Virus record (IMG/VR): IMGVR_UViG_3300003937_000081
Coordinates: 24,074 to 88,073 of that record
From: a virus
Length of the DNA: 64,000 nt
Strand: one strand, 5' to 3'
Shown here: piece after piece, positions 18,225-28,232 of the stretch
How the letters are laid out: each line of letters starts with the position of its first letter
Position numbering within the stretch: the stretch's first letter is position 1
The notes under the pieces: model-generated
What the model saw: the letters and a program-made list of their open reading frames with translations, nothing else
Told to the model about the DNA's origin: nothing
Databases searched by the model: none
Made by a program: the position numbers and the translations under genes

Positions 18225-20021
18225 TTAGAATACTACAGGAACAATTCCAACCATTGGCACTGGTCCAGCAGGTGTAGGAATTCCACCAAGATATAATAAT
18301 TTAAATTCTAATAAGTGTAACATATACGCAGCCGCAACAGCTGTTGAAACTGCTAATGCAGGTGGCATTGGAGCAGGAATAACTGAAAATGTTTTCCCGG
18401 TATTCCATGCTCTTCTTAAATTCTTAGCCAATCTTTTTTTACCACCATAATAAATTGGAATATAAATTCCAGTAAGTGGAGGAGGAATCAATGCTGGCAA
18501 AGCAGATGGAGATGGTGTAAATGGTTTCACTAAACATGCATACCAATATGCAATAGTTATTTCTGCCATTTCTTCATAAGGATCACCACCTGGCCAAGTA
18601 TAATCTATATTACTATCTTCTTCTGCAGCATCACATTCTTCTGCAGCGGCCTTAGCGTCGATCACTTGTTGTCTTTGAAATTTAAATATAGTTCCACCTG
18701 ATGTTGGGTTTATATCAATCACATGTTCAGGTGTTCTAGCGTTGCTCATTGCATTTGGAATTTTGCGCCAACCATTTTTTAATTCTTGATCTCTATACTT
18801 TGATTTAACCCAATTATTATTTTTTGTAAATTTAGGAGCATTAGTAACAATACCTTCTGCATTTGCACTAAACGATCCGCTTCTTACACCAGGATACCAA
18901 CTAAATGTCGCAATAACATGTGATGTTAAAATTTTAGGTCTTTTACTATCAGTTTCGTAATCATATGCAACCTGTATTTTATACCTATTTAGTGGACATT
19001 CTAATTCTATAGGCAAAACAATTTCATTAGTGGCATCTTTTTGAATTCTCTGTCTTAGTGCGTTTGTGTTAAAAAATGCACTTTCAGATTCTTCACCTGG
19101 ATGTGCATCATGAATTGCTTCAACACATATGCTACTTACATTATTAGCAAGCTGTGTCCAACTATAACCTGCATCTTCAATATCACTTCTAGTTTCGTTA
19201 CTAATATTAGGATATGGTAAACCCGACCAGTTTCCTCCAAATCCACTCGAATTACTATAGTTTTCTGAACCAAGACATGCTAACCAAATATAGAATTCCC
19301 ATTTAGTGTTTACGTTTGTAATACCGCTAAATTGTTGTAATAATCTAGAAGCAAAAAGTTTTTCTAAATCCTCTTGCGATTCATCTCCAGTTAAACATGG
19401 AAATTCAAAAAATCTAAACTTTTTTAAATCCATAGCAGAATCATTCTTATACTCGTCTATAAACTTACTAAATTTCTTATCTAATTTCTTTTGTTCCTCA
19501 ATTGGATCTGGTTCCTCAACTGGATCTGGACAAAAATCAGCATAATCAGGATGTGACTCTTTACCCATTTCAGTTAAATTACCATCTTCATCATATTGAT
19601 CTTGCAATGGAATATCACCCTCTTTTAATAATCGTTCAAATACTAAGCCATAACCTTGTTTTAAAAGAAATTCAGCAGCAGGATTATTAGTATGCGTTGC
19701 ACCAAACGGTGTCATTGCTAAACCTTTTACAGCTTCTAAATATCTTTCAGCAACTCTTACACCAAAATCATATCTTCCACTTAGAGGTGCAAGATTAATA
19801 GCATTTATCATTGCAGTAGGATCTGTTGTTAATGATACGTTTAGTGGATTTCCAGGTTTAATAGATTTTATTAGATCTAAAGATGGAGGAAAAATAGGAA
19901 CTTGATTAACACCAACCTTTGGAAGAGCATATGAAACTATAGCACCACCTGGTTTTGTAAATTCTCGCCCAGCAATATCAGCTGCTAAATTTGGTATGAA
20001 TGTTGGCCACAGTGCAGGCAT
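18225..20021 (-). CDS. Large tail structural protein, unknown family
   Basis: The product is 598 residues and starts at ATG 20021, two bases after the stop of the spike gene. It is Pro/Ala-rich at the N-terminus (IPNLAADIAGREF), and an acidic hinge (PDPVEEPDPIEEQKKLDKKF) precedes a region with NGWRKIPNAMSN. The C-terminal approximately 100 residues contain hydrophobic Ala/Pro-rich stretches (AVSTAVAAAYMLHLLEFKLL). No signal peptide is present. Coupling to the gp5-like spike gene and the downstream tail cluster implies a hub or spike-associated role, but I do not recognise a family. The hydrophobic C-terminal helix could act in membrane penetration, which is speculative. Confidence 0.6.
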   Translation of the reverse strand: MPALWPTFIPNLAADIAGREFTKPGGAIVSYALPKVGVNQVPIFPPSLDLIKSIKPGNPLNVSLTTDPTAMINAINLAPLSGRYDFGVRVAERYLEAVKGLAMTPFGATHTNNPAAEFLLKQGYGLVFERLLKEGDIPLQDQYDEDGNLTEMGKESHPDYADFCPDPVEEPDPIEEQKKLDKKFSKFIDEYKNDSAMDLKKFRFFEFPCLTGDESQEDLEKLFASRLLQQFSGITNVNTKWEFYIWLACLGSENYSNSSGFGGNWSGLPYPNISNETRSDIEDAGYSWTQLANNVSSICVEAIHDAHPGEESESAFFNTNALRQRIQKDATNEIVLPIELECPLNRYKIQVAYDYETDSKRPKILTSHVIATFSWYPGVRSGSFSANAEGIVTNAPKFTKNNNWVKSKYRDQELKNGWRKIPNAMSNARTPEHVIDINPTSGGTIFKFQRQQVIDAKAAAEECDAAEEDSNIDYTWPGGDPYEEMAEITIAYWYACLVKPFTPSPSALPALIPPPLTGIYIPIYYGGKKRLAKNLRRAWNTGKTFSVIPAPMPPALAVSTAVAAAYMLHLLEFKLLYLGGIPTPAGPVPMVGIVPVVF

Positions 20022-20023
20022 AA

Positions 20024-20740
20024 CTACTTATTCTTTTGTTGATACTTAATATGAGAACTTGATAATTTACCTACGGTTGCTGGTGTAGGTGGCATGGGAG
20101 GACCAGATGGTCCAACTCCAGTTGGGTGAATATGTGCATTATAATCATCTAACCATGTTTGTAACCAATCTTGTAAAGATTGACCTCTCACTGCTGGCTC
20201 TGTTTCATCAGCACCTGGTTCACCTTCATTTGAAACGAATATATCACCGCAGTCTAAGAACATCTTCGCATCTGTGCTTATTTTAATGAATCCTTCTTCG
20301 TCTATCTGTATCATCGGTCTTTCCTTGGCTCCACTCCCTCGAGTAATAACTAAGCCATCTTCAGGTGAATGATATATTCTAACATTTCTTTCTGCATCAT
20401 ATACTAAACTAATTACGTCATGTGGTGCATCAGATGCTTCCAATATATCTGTCTTTAAATCTGGATTTTGATCAATCTGAAACCAATATTCTGGGTGGTA
20501 TATGTTTCCGTTATCAAATCTAACTGCAACAATATCGCCAACTCTTGGAACAGCATGTGATCCAATTTGATCTCTATTCATAGGAGTTGCCCATGGAATA
20601 GCATCATCTGTCAGTTTATCAAATTTACCATAAACTTTTACGCGACATCTACCATTAAGTAAAGGATCTTCGTTTACTACAACTTCTCCTAACCAATGAG
20701 TTTCTCTTAGATTATCTTCAACTAATTCTTTATCATTCAT
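20024..20740 (-). CDS. Baseplate spike protein, gp5/gpV-like OB-fold
   Basis: The product is 238 residues. An N-terminal OB-fold spans about residues 15-115: WLGEVVVNEDPLLNGRCRVK, then AIPWATPMN and VPRVGDIVAVRFDNGN, matching the L-G-x-V...R-x-x-V...W-A-x-P...P-x-x-G-x-x-V pattern of gp5N/gpV. A short beta-stalk follows (IQIDEEGFIKISTDAKMFLD). The C-terminal sequence DDYNAHIHPTGVGPSGPPMP carries the H-x-H-P-T plus Pro-rich motif typical of spike tips that bind a metal or a PAAR-like cap. The lysozyme domain of T4 gp5 is absent, so it would pierce without cell-wall digestion, as in gpV-type spikes. Confidence 0.85.
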   Translation of the reverse strand: MNDKELVEDNLRETHWLGEVVVNEDPLLNGRCRVKVYGKFDKLTDDAIPWATPMNRDQIGSHAVPRVGDIVAVRFDNGNIYHPEYWFQIDQNPDLKTDILEASDAPHDVISLVYDAERNVRIYHSPEDGLVITRGSGAKERPMIQIDEEGFIKISTDAKMFLDCGDIFVSNEGEPGADETEPAVRGQSLQDWLQTWLDDYNAHIHPTGVGPSGPPMPPTPATVGKLSSSHIKYQQKNK

Positions 20741-20742
20741 GC

Positions 20743-22170
20743 TTATGAGTGTACGTTCTCGTTAATGTTATCATCTGGACTACTATCAACACCAGGTTCA
20801 TGAATTCTTCCAGGTGTAATGTTTTGACTTTCTGGTTCTTGTGCAACAGGATCATATACCTTTTGATTAATTGGAAAATCAGGGGAACTATCTATTCCTG
20901 GATCATATACACCAACCGGTGTAATATTCCCATTACTTGGAACATTAGTATTATTTGGATTTAATTGTCCAGCTAAATTTAAAATAGCATTTACACTTCC
21001 TGCTTCTAGCGCACTATTAATATCACTTAAACTTCCTAAGAAACCTGTACTTCCATGTACGTTATCTAATAACAATCCTTTTACAGCATCCATGCCTCTA
21101 TTTGCTAAAGAGGCTGCAGCTCCTGTTAAACCTTCTGGATAAACTCTACCTAAAGGATTATTACCAAATCCTGGTAAACCATTTTTTAAATTATTAAATC
21201 TATTTACTAAACCACCTGCAAGTCCATTAACTTTATCGCTTATTGCATTTTGTGCAATCGCTAATGGATTAAAAGGCTGATTAGGATATAAACCATCATC
21301 TGGTTTTGCATCCGGAAATAATGGACTTTTTTCTTCTTCTGATATGTTTTCTCCAAACTTAGAACCTGACATAAAGCCAGTATTCCAAGTAAATGATACT
21401 TTTGGTTTTTTCTTTTCAGGGTTTTTAGATTGATCTGCAAATATGCCAGCAATTGTGTCTATTTGCCATTCACAAAAACCTAATTCAAACATAATATGTG
21501 GTTTGGCATCAGCAGTATATTGTTTAACTAATGGAGCATCAAACTTACCAGCATTTCTACCAGCTGCAGTTTCATAACCCTTAGCTCTAGGAATAAGATT
21601 AACAGAAGTACCTGCTTCATTACCTGGCATTTCAGCGCCATATAAGTTCAAATCCCTAGCGACCGTACTTTGTTGAAATGTCCTAACTTCTGAAAGTACA
21701 GTCCAAACTCTAAAGTGTCTTAAATTTTTAGGTAAGATTTCTACATATCTTCTAAAATCATAACATGCATTCTTATATAGTGTCATCAATGCAACTGCAG
21801 TTAACTCTACGTTTTCTTCTAAACATTCTATTTCTATCTTAGGAGTTTCTTGTCCTCTAAATGGCTCATCCATTTTACCATAAGTCTCAACTAACTCTAA
21901 ACCTGTAACACTTTGCCAAAACCATGGCATTTCTTTATTGATTTTAAAAAGAACCTTTCTAAAATTAGCTAATTTTTTGGCATACGTTGTACCCATATTA
22001 GCATCTACCATTTTTTCTAGATACTCTTCTGCTGGACCTGCCAATAAAGGAGAATGTTCCCTATCTACACCATCAAACATAAAGAAAAAACTGAGATAAG
22101 TTGGATCTTCACTGATCTTACTTAAAACAGAACCTTTTCTAAACTCGTTAATATGTTTAAAGTCTGACAT
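20743..22170 (-). CDS. Baseplate/tail-tube junction protein (gp48/gp54-like, tentative)
   Basis: The product is 475 residues. The N-terminal approximately 200 residues include KNACYDFRRYVEILPKNLRH followed by FRVWTVLSEVRTF, a pattern found in T4-like tail-tube initiator proteins that join the hub to the tube. The region after about 290 is low complexity (Asn, Gly, Pro, Leu), with two related peptides, GVYDPGIDSSPDFPINQKVY and GRIHEPGVDSSPDDNINENV, forming a short imperfect duplicate at the C-terminus. It lies between the hub-like gene and the spike gene. The gp48/gp54 call is tentative. Confidence 0.55.
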   Translation of the reverse strand: MSDFKHINEFRKGSVLSKISEDPTYLSFFFMFDGVDREHSPLLAGPAEEYLEKMVDANMGTTYAKKLANFRKVLFKINKEMPWFWQSVTGLELVETYGKMDEPFRGQETPKIEIECLEENVELTAVALMTLYKNACYDFRRYVEILPKNLRHFRVWTVLSEVRTFQQSTVARDLNLYGAEMPGNEAGTSVNLIPRAKGYETAAGRNAGKFDAPLVKQYTADAKPHIMFELGFCEWQIDTIAGIFADQSKNPEKKKPKVSFTWNTGFMSGSKFGENISEEEKSPLFPDAKPDDGLYPNQPFNPLAIAQNAISDKVNGLAGGLVNRFNNLKNGLPGFGNNPLGRVYPEGLTGAAASLANRGMDAVKGLLLDNVHGSTGFLGSLSDINSALEAGSVNAILNLAGQLNPNNTNVPSNGNITPVGVYDPGIDSSPDFPINQKVYDPVAQEPESQNITPGRIHEPGVDSSPDDNINENVHS

Positions 22171-22183
22171 ATATTATTTATCT

Positions 22184-24091
22184 TTATTTTTTTTGCATAT
22201 TTTGGACGTTAGGGTCTTGTTTCGATGGATCTAAAAATGCTTTAGCTTCATTTACAACTCCGCCCTCATCTAATATTGTATTTGTTCTAATTCTAGGGTC
22301 ACCTCTATATACTTCAGCACCACTTGCATCAAATACAACTATTCTCAACATATTACCAGTTATTAATATTTCATATACATGTGGCGTTGACTCTGGTGTA
22401 GGTTCCGGTGTAGGCTCTGGTGTAGGCTCTGGTGTAGGCTCTGGTGTTGGTTCTGGGGTTGGTTCTGGTGTTGGTTCTGGAGTTGGTTCAGGTGCTGGTT
22501 CCGGGCTATTTTCAGCCACATTATCTGCTTTTTCTTCATCAGTAGCATCTTCAAGTCCAGGTGGATTAATTAGATTTTCTGTTCTTGTTGGCCATTCTCT
22601 TCTAAGAAGTATCATTGTTTGTTTTGTGACATCTTCTTCTACTTCATATATAATACTTTCAATTATATAATAACCTGACAAAAATGAATCTAAAGATTGA
22701 CTTGGACTATTTTTACCAACATCTGCTAAATCTTCACTAGCTTCTTCCAATCCAAAAGGCTCATCTTTATCCATGCCTAATTCTTTTTTATCACCTTTAA
22801 TTCTTTCGTTTTGTTGTATGGCTTTAGGGTTAGTAATATACATTAAAACAGGAATCTTTTGATATTTATATAAAGATGGATTAAATGAATTTAAAGTAAC
22901 TTCTAATTTCATTTTTTGTGTTTCAGCCTCATTTTGTGCATTGTGCAATTGTGAAAATGCAGCATTGGGGTGTACGTTACCCAATCCATCATCACCGGCC
23001 TCTTGTCTTCCAATATACTTATATTTGATTTGATCAATATGTCTTTTATCATTTCTATTACCCTTTAGTGGCTCTTCTAATTCTTTTAAATCATTTCCAC
23101 CTAAAGACTCTATTCTAAATTCTTGTTTTCTCTCACCAGCATCACCGTTGTTATTATAAATAGTTACTTCTCTGGCATATCCGTTTTTTGCACTAACATT
23201 TGCAGAATTATTTAATATATTAGATTTCTCTATAAATGAACTATTTCCCATAAAAGCAACATGATTTGTCAATAGTAATGGTACCTCAATGTCGTTTCCT
23301 GTTTTAGCATTTTTTTCAGCATCAGTTGTAGCCACCATTGATTCAGCAGCTGAAGCCAATGATTCAGCAAATTCTTCTATCGGTGGATTAGGTGAATTAA
23401 ACAATGCATTTACATCTACGTAATTCATATAGTAGTATGGATCGATCCAAAACTTTTGAAAAGATTCTTCACCTATATAACTTTCTTTGATTATCTTTTT
23501 TATAAAACTAAGATATGGTTCAAACGCCATAATTCTAGACTGTGCATCGTCAGCCGCATCAATATTAGTTGCTAAACCCAATTCTAAGTCTCGGGCTACT
23601 TCTTCCATATGAGTTAAAGAATCTGCACTTTCAAAATTTCTACAATCTTCGGCCTGCATTCTAGGAATTTTACAAACTCCAAATATTTCAAATACAGCAG
23701 TTCCAACATTTCCATCTTTTGGGGATTCACAGCTTATAATATCAAAATCCATATGAATAGATTTAAATGTTTCTTGATTTTTAGAATTTATAAGTATTGT
23801 GAAGAAATCACCATCTCTTGGATAACTACCAACTGCAAATTTTCCAGCTTCGTCGCTCAATTCAATTTCACATTCTGGTAAATCACCCATTAAATTTAAC
23901 TCAAAACGTATAACGTCAGTCGGTGCAAATTGATAACCATTAATAAGTATAAATGGTTTAAGAGTTGCAACCATAGTAGATTGCTTGTACTCTGCCTCGT
24001 CTTTCTTTTCTTCAGCAAGTGCATCCATCTTGATCTCAGTTGGCCTAATCGCTGGTTCTACAACTGCTAATATATTGTTAGATAATTCCAT
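22184..24091 (-). CDS. Baseplate hub-like protein with PTPE repeat
   Basis: The product is 635 residues. The N-terminal half resembles gp27/gpD-type hub folds: PFILINGYQFAPTDVIRFEL, DGDFFTILINSKN, and FIKKIIKESYIGEE followed by FQKFWIDPYYYMNYVDVN, the segment that in such hubs reads as a search-for-domain helix plus Tyr-rich strand. A second beta section (KYQKIPVLMYITNPKAIQQN, YYIIESIIYEVEED) leads to a linker of about ten PTPE tetrapeptides (residues about 525-570) and a small terminal domain. The Pro/Glu linker is likely an extended spacer. The 5' neighbour is the gp53-like gene and the 3' neighbours are the tube and spike proteins, the expected hub context. Confidence 0.65.
   Translation of the reverse strand: MELSNNILAVVEPAIRPTEIKMDALAEEKKDEAEYKQSTMVATLKPFILINGYQFAPTDVIRFELNLMGDLPECEIELSDEAGKFAVGSYPRDGDFFTILINSKNQETFKSIHMDFDIISCESPKDGNVGTAVFEIFGVCKIPRMQAEDCRNFESADSLTHMEEVARDLELGLATNIDAADDAQSRIMAFEPYLSFIKKIIKESYIGEESFQKFWIDPYYYMNYVDVNALFNSPNPPIEEFAESLASAAESMVATTDAEKNAKTGNDIEVPLLLTNHVAFMGNSSFIEKSNILNNSANVSAKNGYAREVTIYNNNGDAGERKQEFRIESLGGNDLKELEEPLKGNRNDKRHIDQIKYKYIGRQEAGDDGLGNVHPNAAFSQLHNAQNEAETQKMKLEVTLNSFNPSLYKYQKIPVLMYITNPKAIQQNERIKGDKKELGMDKDEPFGLEEASEDLADVGKNSPSQSLDSFLSGYYIIESIIYEVEEDVTKQTMILLRREWPTRTENLINPPGLEDATDEEKADNVAENSPEPAPEPTPEPTPEPTPEPTPEPTPEPTPEPTPEPTPESTPHVYEILITGNMLRIVVFDASGAEVYRGDPRIRTNTILDEGGVVNEAKAFLDPSKQDPNVQNMQKK
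22380..22510 (-). repeat. PTPE tetrapeptide-coding repeat
   Basis: About ten imperfect 12-base units encoding Pro-Thr-Pro-Glu inside the hub-like gene. The copies next to each other are near-identical in DNA, suggesting recent slippage. Confidence 0.85.
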
Positions 24092-24099
24092 ATAGTATG

Positions 24100-24990
24100 T
24101 TATTTAGAGCAAGGTGCGTCTGGGTTATTTGTTGGATTGTTGTCAGCATTTCCAGGTGCAGTTCCATCGGGTTCATCTCCACCTACATTATCAGCAGTGT
24201 CTGTTCTTCCACTTCCGCCTCCGTTTCCACTACCTGTTCCATTAGCTGTTCCACTACCCGTTCCACTACCACGTTCAGTTTGAACTACTCCACTATTTTC
24301 AGATAAAAGATCTTCATATAATTTTCCACTTCCGCCTCCGTTTCCACTTCCGCTTCCGTTTCCACTACTGTTTGTTAATTGTGAATTGTCATTTGCATCT
24401 ATTATAAGCTCAGCTACAGTTGCTTCTTCATCTGAAGAATTATCAAATTTATCTTGATTTCTAATATCAGATAATATAGAATCAACTACGGCATCCGTTT
24501 GTGGTCCCATACCAAATCTAATGTTAGAACCATCAAACTCGTAATTTTTTCTACCAACTGGAATAACATTAGGTGGCAATAAGTTTTCTTTGTTATATTT
24601 CTTTTTAAGTGCCTTTAATCTTCTTTGATCAGTTTTACTTAATCGTTTAGTTTTTATAAACTGATTCTTAATAGGATTATCCTCATACATTTGTGGAGAT
24701 TCTAATCTAAAATAAGGAATAGTGTCCATAGGAATCCAAAGTTCTTCACCTACGTTAATAGAAAAAGGATCAGAAATACCATTGAATTTTAATATAATGT
24801 CTAATCCTGAAGTAGTACCATAGTGTTCAGTAGCAATTCTATCAGGTCTTACTAAATCATCATCTTTAACGATATGTTTAGCAACCATTACATAATCTTC
24901 GGGATTTAAACTTCCGAACAGCATAGTAGGTTGAGCTAAAAATAATTTACCGTCTCCTATTTTTTTATTTACAAATATTTTAAATTCCAT
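24100..24990 (-). CDS. Baseplate wedge protein, gp53/LysM-like
   Basis: The product is 296 residues. Residues 46-88 (LVRPDRIATEHYGTT, then LDIILKFNGISDPFSINVGE, then LWIP) form a LysM-like unit of the kind found in T4 gp53, which clamps wedges to the hub. A basic linker follows (KRLSKTDQRRLKALKKKYNK). The C-terminal approximately 90 residues are a Gly/Ser/Asn/Thr low-complexity tail (GNGSGSGNGGGSG, GTGSGTANGTGSGNGGGSG) ending in Asp/Asn/Pro-rich sequence. The tail is much longer than in T4 gp53 and may be a flexible tether. Start at ATG 24990. Confidence 0.75.
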   Translation of the reverse strand: MEFKIFVNKKIGDGKLFLAQPTMLFGSLNPEDYVMVAKHIVKDDDLVRPDRIATEHYGTTSGLDIILKFNGISDPFSINVGEELWIPMDTIPYFRLESPQMYEDNPIKNQFIKTKRLSKTDQRRLKALKKKYNKENLLPPNVIPVGRKNYEFDGSNIRFGMGPQTDAVVDSILSDIRNQDKFDNSSDEEATVAELIIDANDNSQLTNSSGNGSGSGNGGGSGKLYEDLLSENSGVVQTERGSGTGSGTANGTGSGNGGGSGRTDTADNVGGDEPDGTAPGNADNNPTNNPDAPCSK

Positions 24991-25004
24991 CCTATTAGTT
25001 TATT

Positions 25005-26849
25005 TTAACCAGCAGACATATCAGATAATCTACTCATATATGGTTTATTAGCAAGATTTCCTTTTCCAGATTTATCTCCATATGCATCCACATTTAACAT
25101 TGCATCTATGTCTATTCCTTCACCTTCACCCCATTCTGGTTGTAAATACATTCTACCTCGACCAGCATTAAACATAGATTCAATATCTGTTTTATCTCTT
25201 GGTCTTCCAGGTTTTAAAGTAGTTTCAACTTTCAGTTTAGTAGGAAATCCTTCAAAACCGAGTGGTCCTTCAAATGAAAAATTAGTATCTTCTAAACATA
25301 AGTTTCCGCATACCATTATAGGATTCATTGGATTACCTATAGTCACATGCCAGTTTCCAGTAGGATCACCTGTTAAAAAAGCTTTAATTACATCACCACC
25401 ACTAGGTCCTCCCATCATTTTCATTAAACCTCCACCTACGATATTTTCAAGAATAGAAGAATCACCTAGAATTTTATTAATACCTTCACCGTTTTTAATA
25501 TTACTTGCAGTTTTCTTAAGTTGATCCATAAAATTACCACCCATACCTGCAAGAGTGTCAGCAATAGAACCTAAATAACCAGCATAATCACCTTTCTCTA
25601 ATAAAGCCGTATCACCGAATGGCTTTCCAGTTGCACCAGATCCAGAAAATCTAGTAGCTCCTCCCCAAAATGGTGCGTTACTATATGTAAGTGCCAATAC
25701 GTTGGCTAGTGTATCCATAAATGCAACCTTTGGACTAGTACCTGGATATGCCTTTAAGTCATAATGAAATGATAATTTAAATTCTTGTTCAAATTTAAGT
25801 CCTTTTTCTCTAGCTAGAACTTTATCTATAATATTAAGAGGTCCAAATACTTTATTTGGGTAAGTTTCTTTAGTGTGATCTACGTTACCTGCATTTCTAA
25901 GTTTTTTAGCTTGAACCGATGTAAAACCATTTAATCCTGATTCAATCGCAGCTCCATATTTACTATTATCAATTGCGGCTCCAGCTGCACCTCTATCAGA
26001 TTGTCTTGATTGTGCATCTTGTATTTCTGATTTAGCTTCTTTCCATTGATATCCTGTTGTGAATTTTAATATTTCTTTTAAATCATTACCTAAACCTGGA
26101 GATAACCACGTCACTGCTCTTGCCAAATCAGGTGCAGAAGAATCTACCTTTTTACCTTTGGTTCCTGCAGTTTTAGGACTTAATAAGTCATCACCTACAG
26201 GATATGCAAATCTTCTAAGTGTAACTAAATAATCATTAGATATTTGACCATAGTGTTCCATTTGAATAAAATCACTATAACTATAAGAGAAGCATGCACC
26301 TCCAACAGACTGTGAATACTCTACAATATTTCTTGCTGTTGGATTTTTTTGTAAGTTTTGTGCTAATGCAGCAGTTACTGGTTTATTATATGTTTTACCA
26401 TTGTATTCTGTACCAGAGTCTTCTGAAACTGTACCTACCCTGTTTTGATATCTATGTAATGTCCAATTATTAAATAAACTTCGAGGAGCTTTTCCAAAAG
26501 TAACTGTTTCACCTTTGTCTTCATATGTGTCTCCTTTTTCACCGCTCACTACGGATTTTATAGGATATGCTCTGGAATCTACACCTTTTTCAGGATACAA
26601 CGAACTTCCGCTTTGTGCTTCTCCAAAAACACTTTCTTGACTTAAAGTTGTTTTTCCAGTTCCTTTCTGGTCTGCTGCCGATGGTTTAGGAGAATCAAGA
26701 GCACCGGATTTTGGTGTTCTAGTTATAACTTCTCTTCCATTTACAGTATCATCATAAAAATATTCAGATACTTCTAAACCTGTGGTTTTATCAACAACGT
26801 TTAAAACCTTCTTAAAAATAAAATTTGCATCATTACCAATTCCAGACAT
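25005..26849 (-). CDS. Tail/baseplate structural protein, unknown T4 equivalent
   Basis: The product is 614 residues. A central segment (FIQMEHYGQISNDYLVTLRR) and a conserved-looking C-terminal block (WHVTIGNPMNPIMVCGNLCL, then TTLKPGRPRDKTDIESMFN) recall a motif (GNP-x-NPIM...GRPRD...IE-x-MFN-x-G) that I associate with structural proteins of large marine myoviruses. No signal peptide or membrane helix is seen apart from a Gly/Ala-rich stretch. It heads the compact baseplate operon, about 55 bases after an AT-rich gap. A hub or tail-assembly role is inferred from position. Confidence 0.6.
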   Translation of the reverse strand: MSGIGNDANFIFKKVLNVVDKTTGLEVSEYFYDDTVNGREVITRTPKSGALDSPKPSAADQKGTGKTTLSQESVFGEAQSGSSLYPEKGVDSRAYPIKSVVSGEKGDTYEDKGETVTFGKAPRSLFNNWTLHRYQNRVGTVSEDSGTEYNGKTYNKPVTAALAQNLQKNPTARNIVEYSQSVGGACFSYSYSDFIQMEHYGQISNDYLVTLRRFAYPVGDDLLSPKTAGTKGKKVDSSAPDLARAVTWLSPGLGNDLKEILKFTTGYQWKEAKSEIQDAQSRQSDRGAAGAAIDNSKYGAAIESGLNGFTSVQAKKLRNAGNVDHTKETYPNKVFGPLNIIDKVLAREKGLKFEQEFKLSFHYDLKAYPGTSPKVAFMDTLANVLALTYSNAPFWGGATRFSGSGATGKPFGDTALLEKGDYAGYLGSIADTLAGMGGNFMDQLKKTASNIKNGEGINKILGDSSILENIVGGGLMKMMGGPSGGDVIKAFLTGDPTGNWHVTIGNPMNPIMVCGNLCLEDTNFSFEGPLGFEGFPTKLKVETTLKPGRPRDKTDIESMFNAGRGRMYLQPEWGEGEGIDIDAMLNVDAYGDKSGKGNLANKPYMSRLSDMSAG

Positions 26850-26903
26850 AAATATGAATTTCTTTTTTTATATATATCTACGTATTATAGTAGGATAATA
26901 TAT

Positions 26904-27503
26904 TTATACCCATTCAACGTTGTCCATCTCATCGGTATCAGGTCTATATAGTAGATTATCAGACCATTTGTCATCTTTAGGATATTTATCTCCTAAAAAT
27001 TTTTGTAAAGATTTTACGTATTCACCCTTTGTGTGCCAATAAAATTCACCGTTTCTATATGAAGATCTATTTACTAGCTCATATAACTCTTTCAGTTTCA
27101 TCTCAACATGGAAGGTTTGTATTCTATTAAAAAGATTTTCTTGTTCAACCCGAGTTCTCGTACAGAACACAGAGTCTACTACAATCATATATTGTTTCCA
27201 TTTGGCACCATTGAATATATTGTTCTCAATATCTGCAACTGTAGAATATAAACCTCTTTTTAAATTTATTTTAGTGTCCTTTCCCTCAAAGTTTTTAATA
27301 AATCGTCCACCAAAAAGATTCTTTTTTAAGAAATATACTGGATCATAGAACTTTTTAATTCTAAGTTGATATTGAGGATTTACGTCATCAAACTTAACAT
27401 CATAAATTGTAGCCCTAACAGGAATTAATAAGTTAGGTTGCTGTGTAGTAGAAATAAGGGCATGAATCTGATCACCCTTAGAAAAGAGTTTGTGTTTAAT
27501 CAT
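26904..27503 (-). CDS. Hypothetical protein, possible wedge component
   Basis: A basic 199-residue protein with ATG 27503, overlapping the stop of the upstream gene by 8 bases. It contains PVRATIYDVKFDDVNPQYQL followed by RIKKFYDPVYFLKKNLFGG, and ends acidic (PDTDEMDNVEWV). No membrane segment. I do not recognise the family. Position at the border between small genes and the baseplate operon suggests a structural or assembly role. Confidence 0.55.
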   Translation of the reverse strand: MIKHKLFSKGDQIHALISTTQQPNLLIPVRATIYDVKFDDVNPQYQLRIKKFYDPVYFLKKNLFGGRFIKNFEGKDTKINLKRGLYSTVADIENNIFNGAKWKQYMIVVDSVFCTRTRVEQENLFNRIQTFHVEMKLKELYELVNRSSYRNGEFYWHTKGEYVKSLQKFLGDKYPKDDKWSDNLLYRPDTDEMDNVEWV

Positions 27504-27909
27504 TGTTATCTATGAATCGAACATTGTCAAATTTACTTAAGACGCCTGTTTTTGGAAAGTCGCATCTATTAACCACAAGTAAATCTAATTCACAATCTTC
27601 TTCAACCATAGAGTTAATAAAGTCTCTGAAACCATTAACGGTATCTGCACTTAAGGATTTAAACATGTAAAGAATTTTAACATCATCGCGTTCTTCTTTT
27701 TCATCTAAATCCCATAAAACCTTTTGAATACTTTTTCTAATGTATATAGAAATAATAATATTAGAAGGCTCGGCATTATTAGGATCACTTTTAATCAAAC
27801 GATTAAATATATCATAATAAGACACTGACAAATCATAGTCACCTTTTTTAGACAACTTATCAAACTCTGTCCTTGTTTTACACCAAACTCCTTCTATTTT
27901 TACATTCAT
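27496..27909 (-). CDS. Hypothetical protein
   Basis: The product is 137 residues from ATG 27909 and shares one base with the upstream stop. It has an alpha/beta pattern (NIIISIYIRKSIQKVLWDLD, ILYMFKSLSADTVNGFRDFI, EEDCELDLLVVNRCDF), without known catalytic motifs. It is translationally coupled on both sides in a run of four small genes leading to the baseplate operon. Function unknown. Confidence 0.55.
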   Translation of the reverse strand: MNVKIEGVWCKTRTEFDKLSKKGDYDLSVSYYDIFNRLIKSDPNNAEPSNIIISIYIRKSIQKVLWDLDEKEERDDVKILYMFKSLSADTVNGFRDFINSMVEEDCELDLLVVNRCDFPKTGVLSKFDNVRFIDNND

Positions 27910-28232
27910 TATTTTAACATGGATCCAAGTCTTTTGATTTCTTTCTCTAAGATTTGGATTTTATTTTTAATTTCGTTGTCAGACGTACTTATGTGTTGTG
28001 CACCCCATCCGACATATATCTGAAGAAGATCATTGTCTAATTCAGTTCCTACGTCCATTCCTAAATCAAATATTAAATCTTTTAAAAACTTAACTTGATT
28101 TGATCTTTTCATTGGCCCTTCAAATTCATAAACTTGACGAGCCTCAAAGTCTTCTCCACCTCCATTGATGTTATCATCTACTAGTGTTTTTATTACACCA
28201 TTATCTGCGGGCTCAATACCAATACTTAACAT
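27909..28232 (-). CDS. Hypothetical small acidic protein
   Basis: The product is 107 residues from ATG 28232. It ends with a helix likely to form a coiled coil (NEIKNKIQILEKEIKRLGSM). The middle (VKFLKDLIFDLGMDVGTELD) is helical. It could be a small assembly chaperone for the neighbouring tail proteins, but nothing in the sequence proves that. Confidence 0.5.
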   Translation of the reverse strand: MLSIGIEPADNGVIKTLVDDNINGGGEDFEARQVYEFEGPMKRSNQVKFLKDLIFDLGMDVGTELDNDLLQIYVGWGAQHISTSDNEIKNKIQILEKEIKRLGSMLK

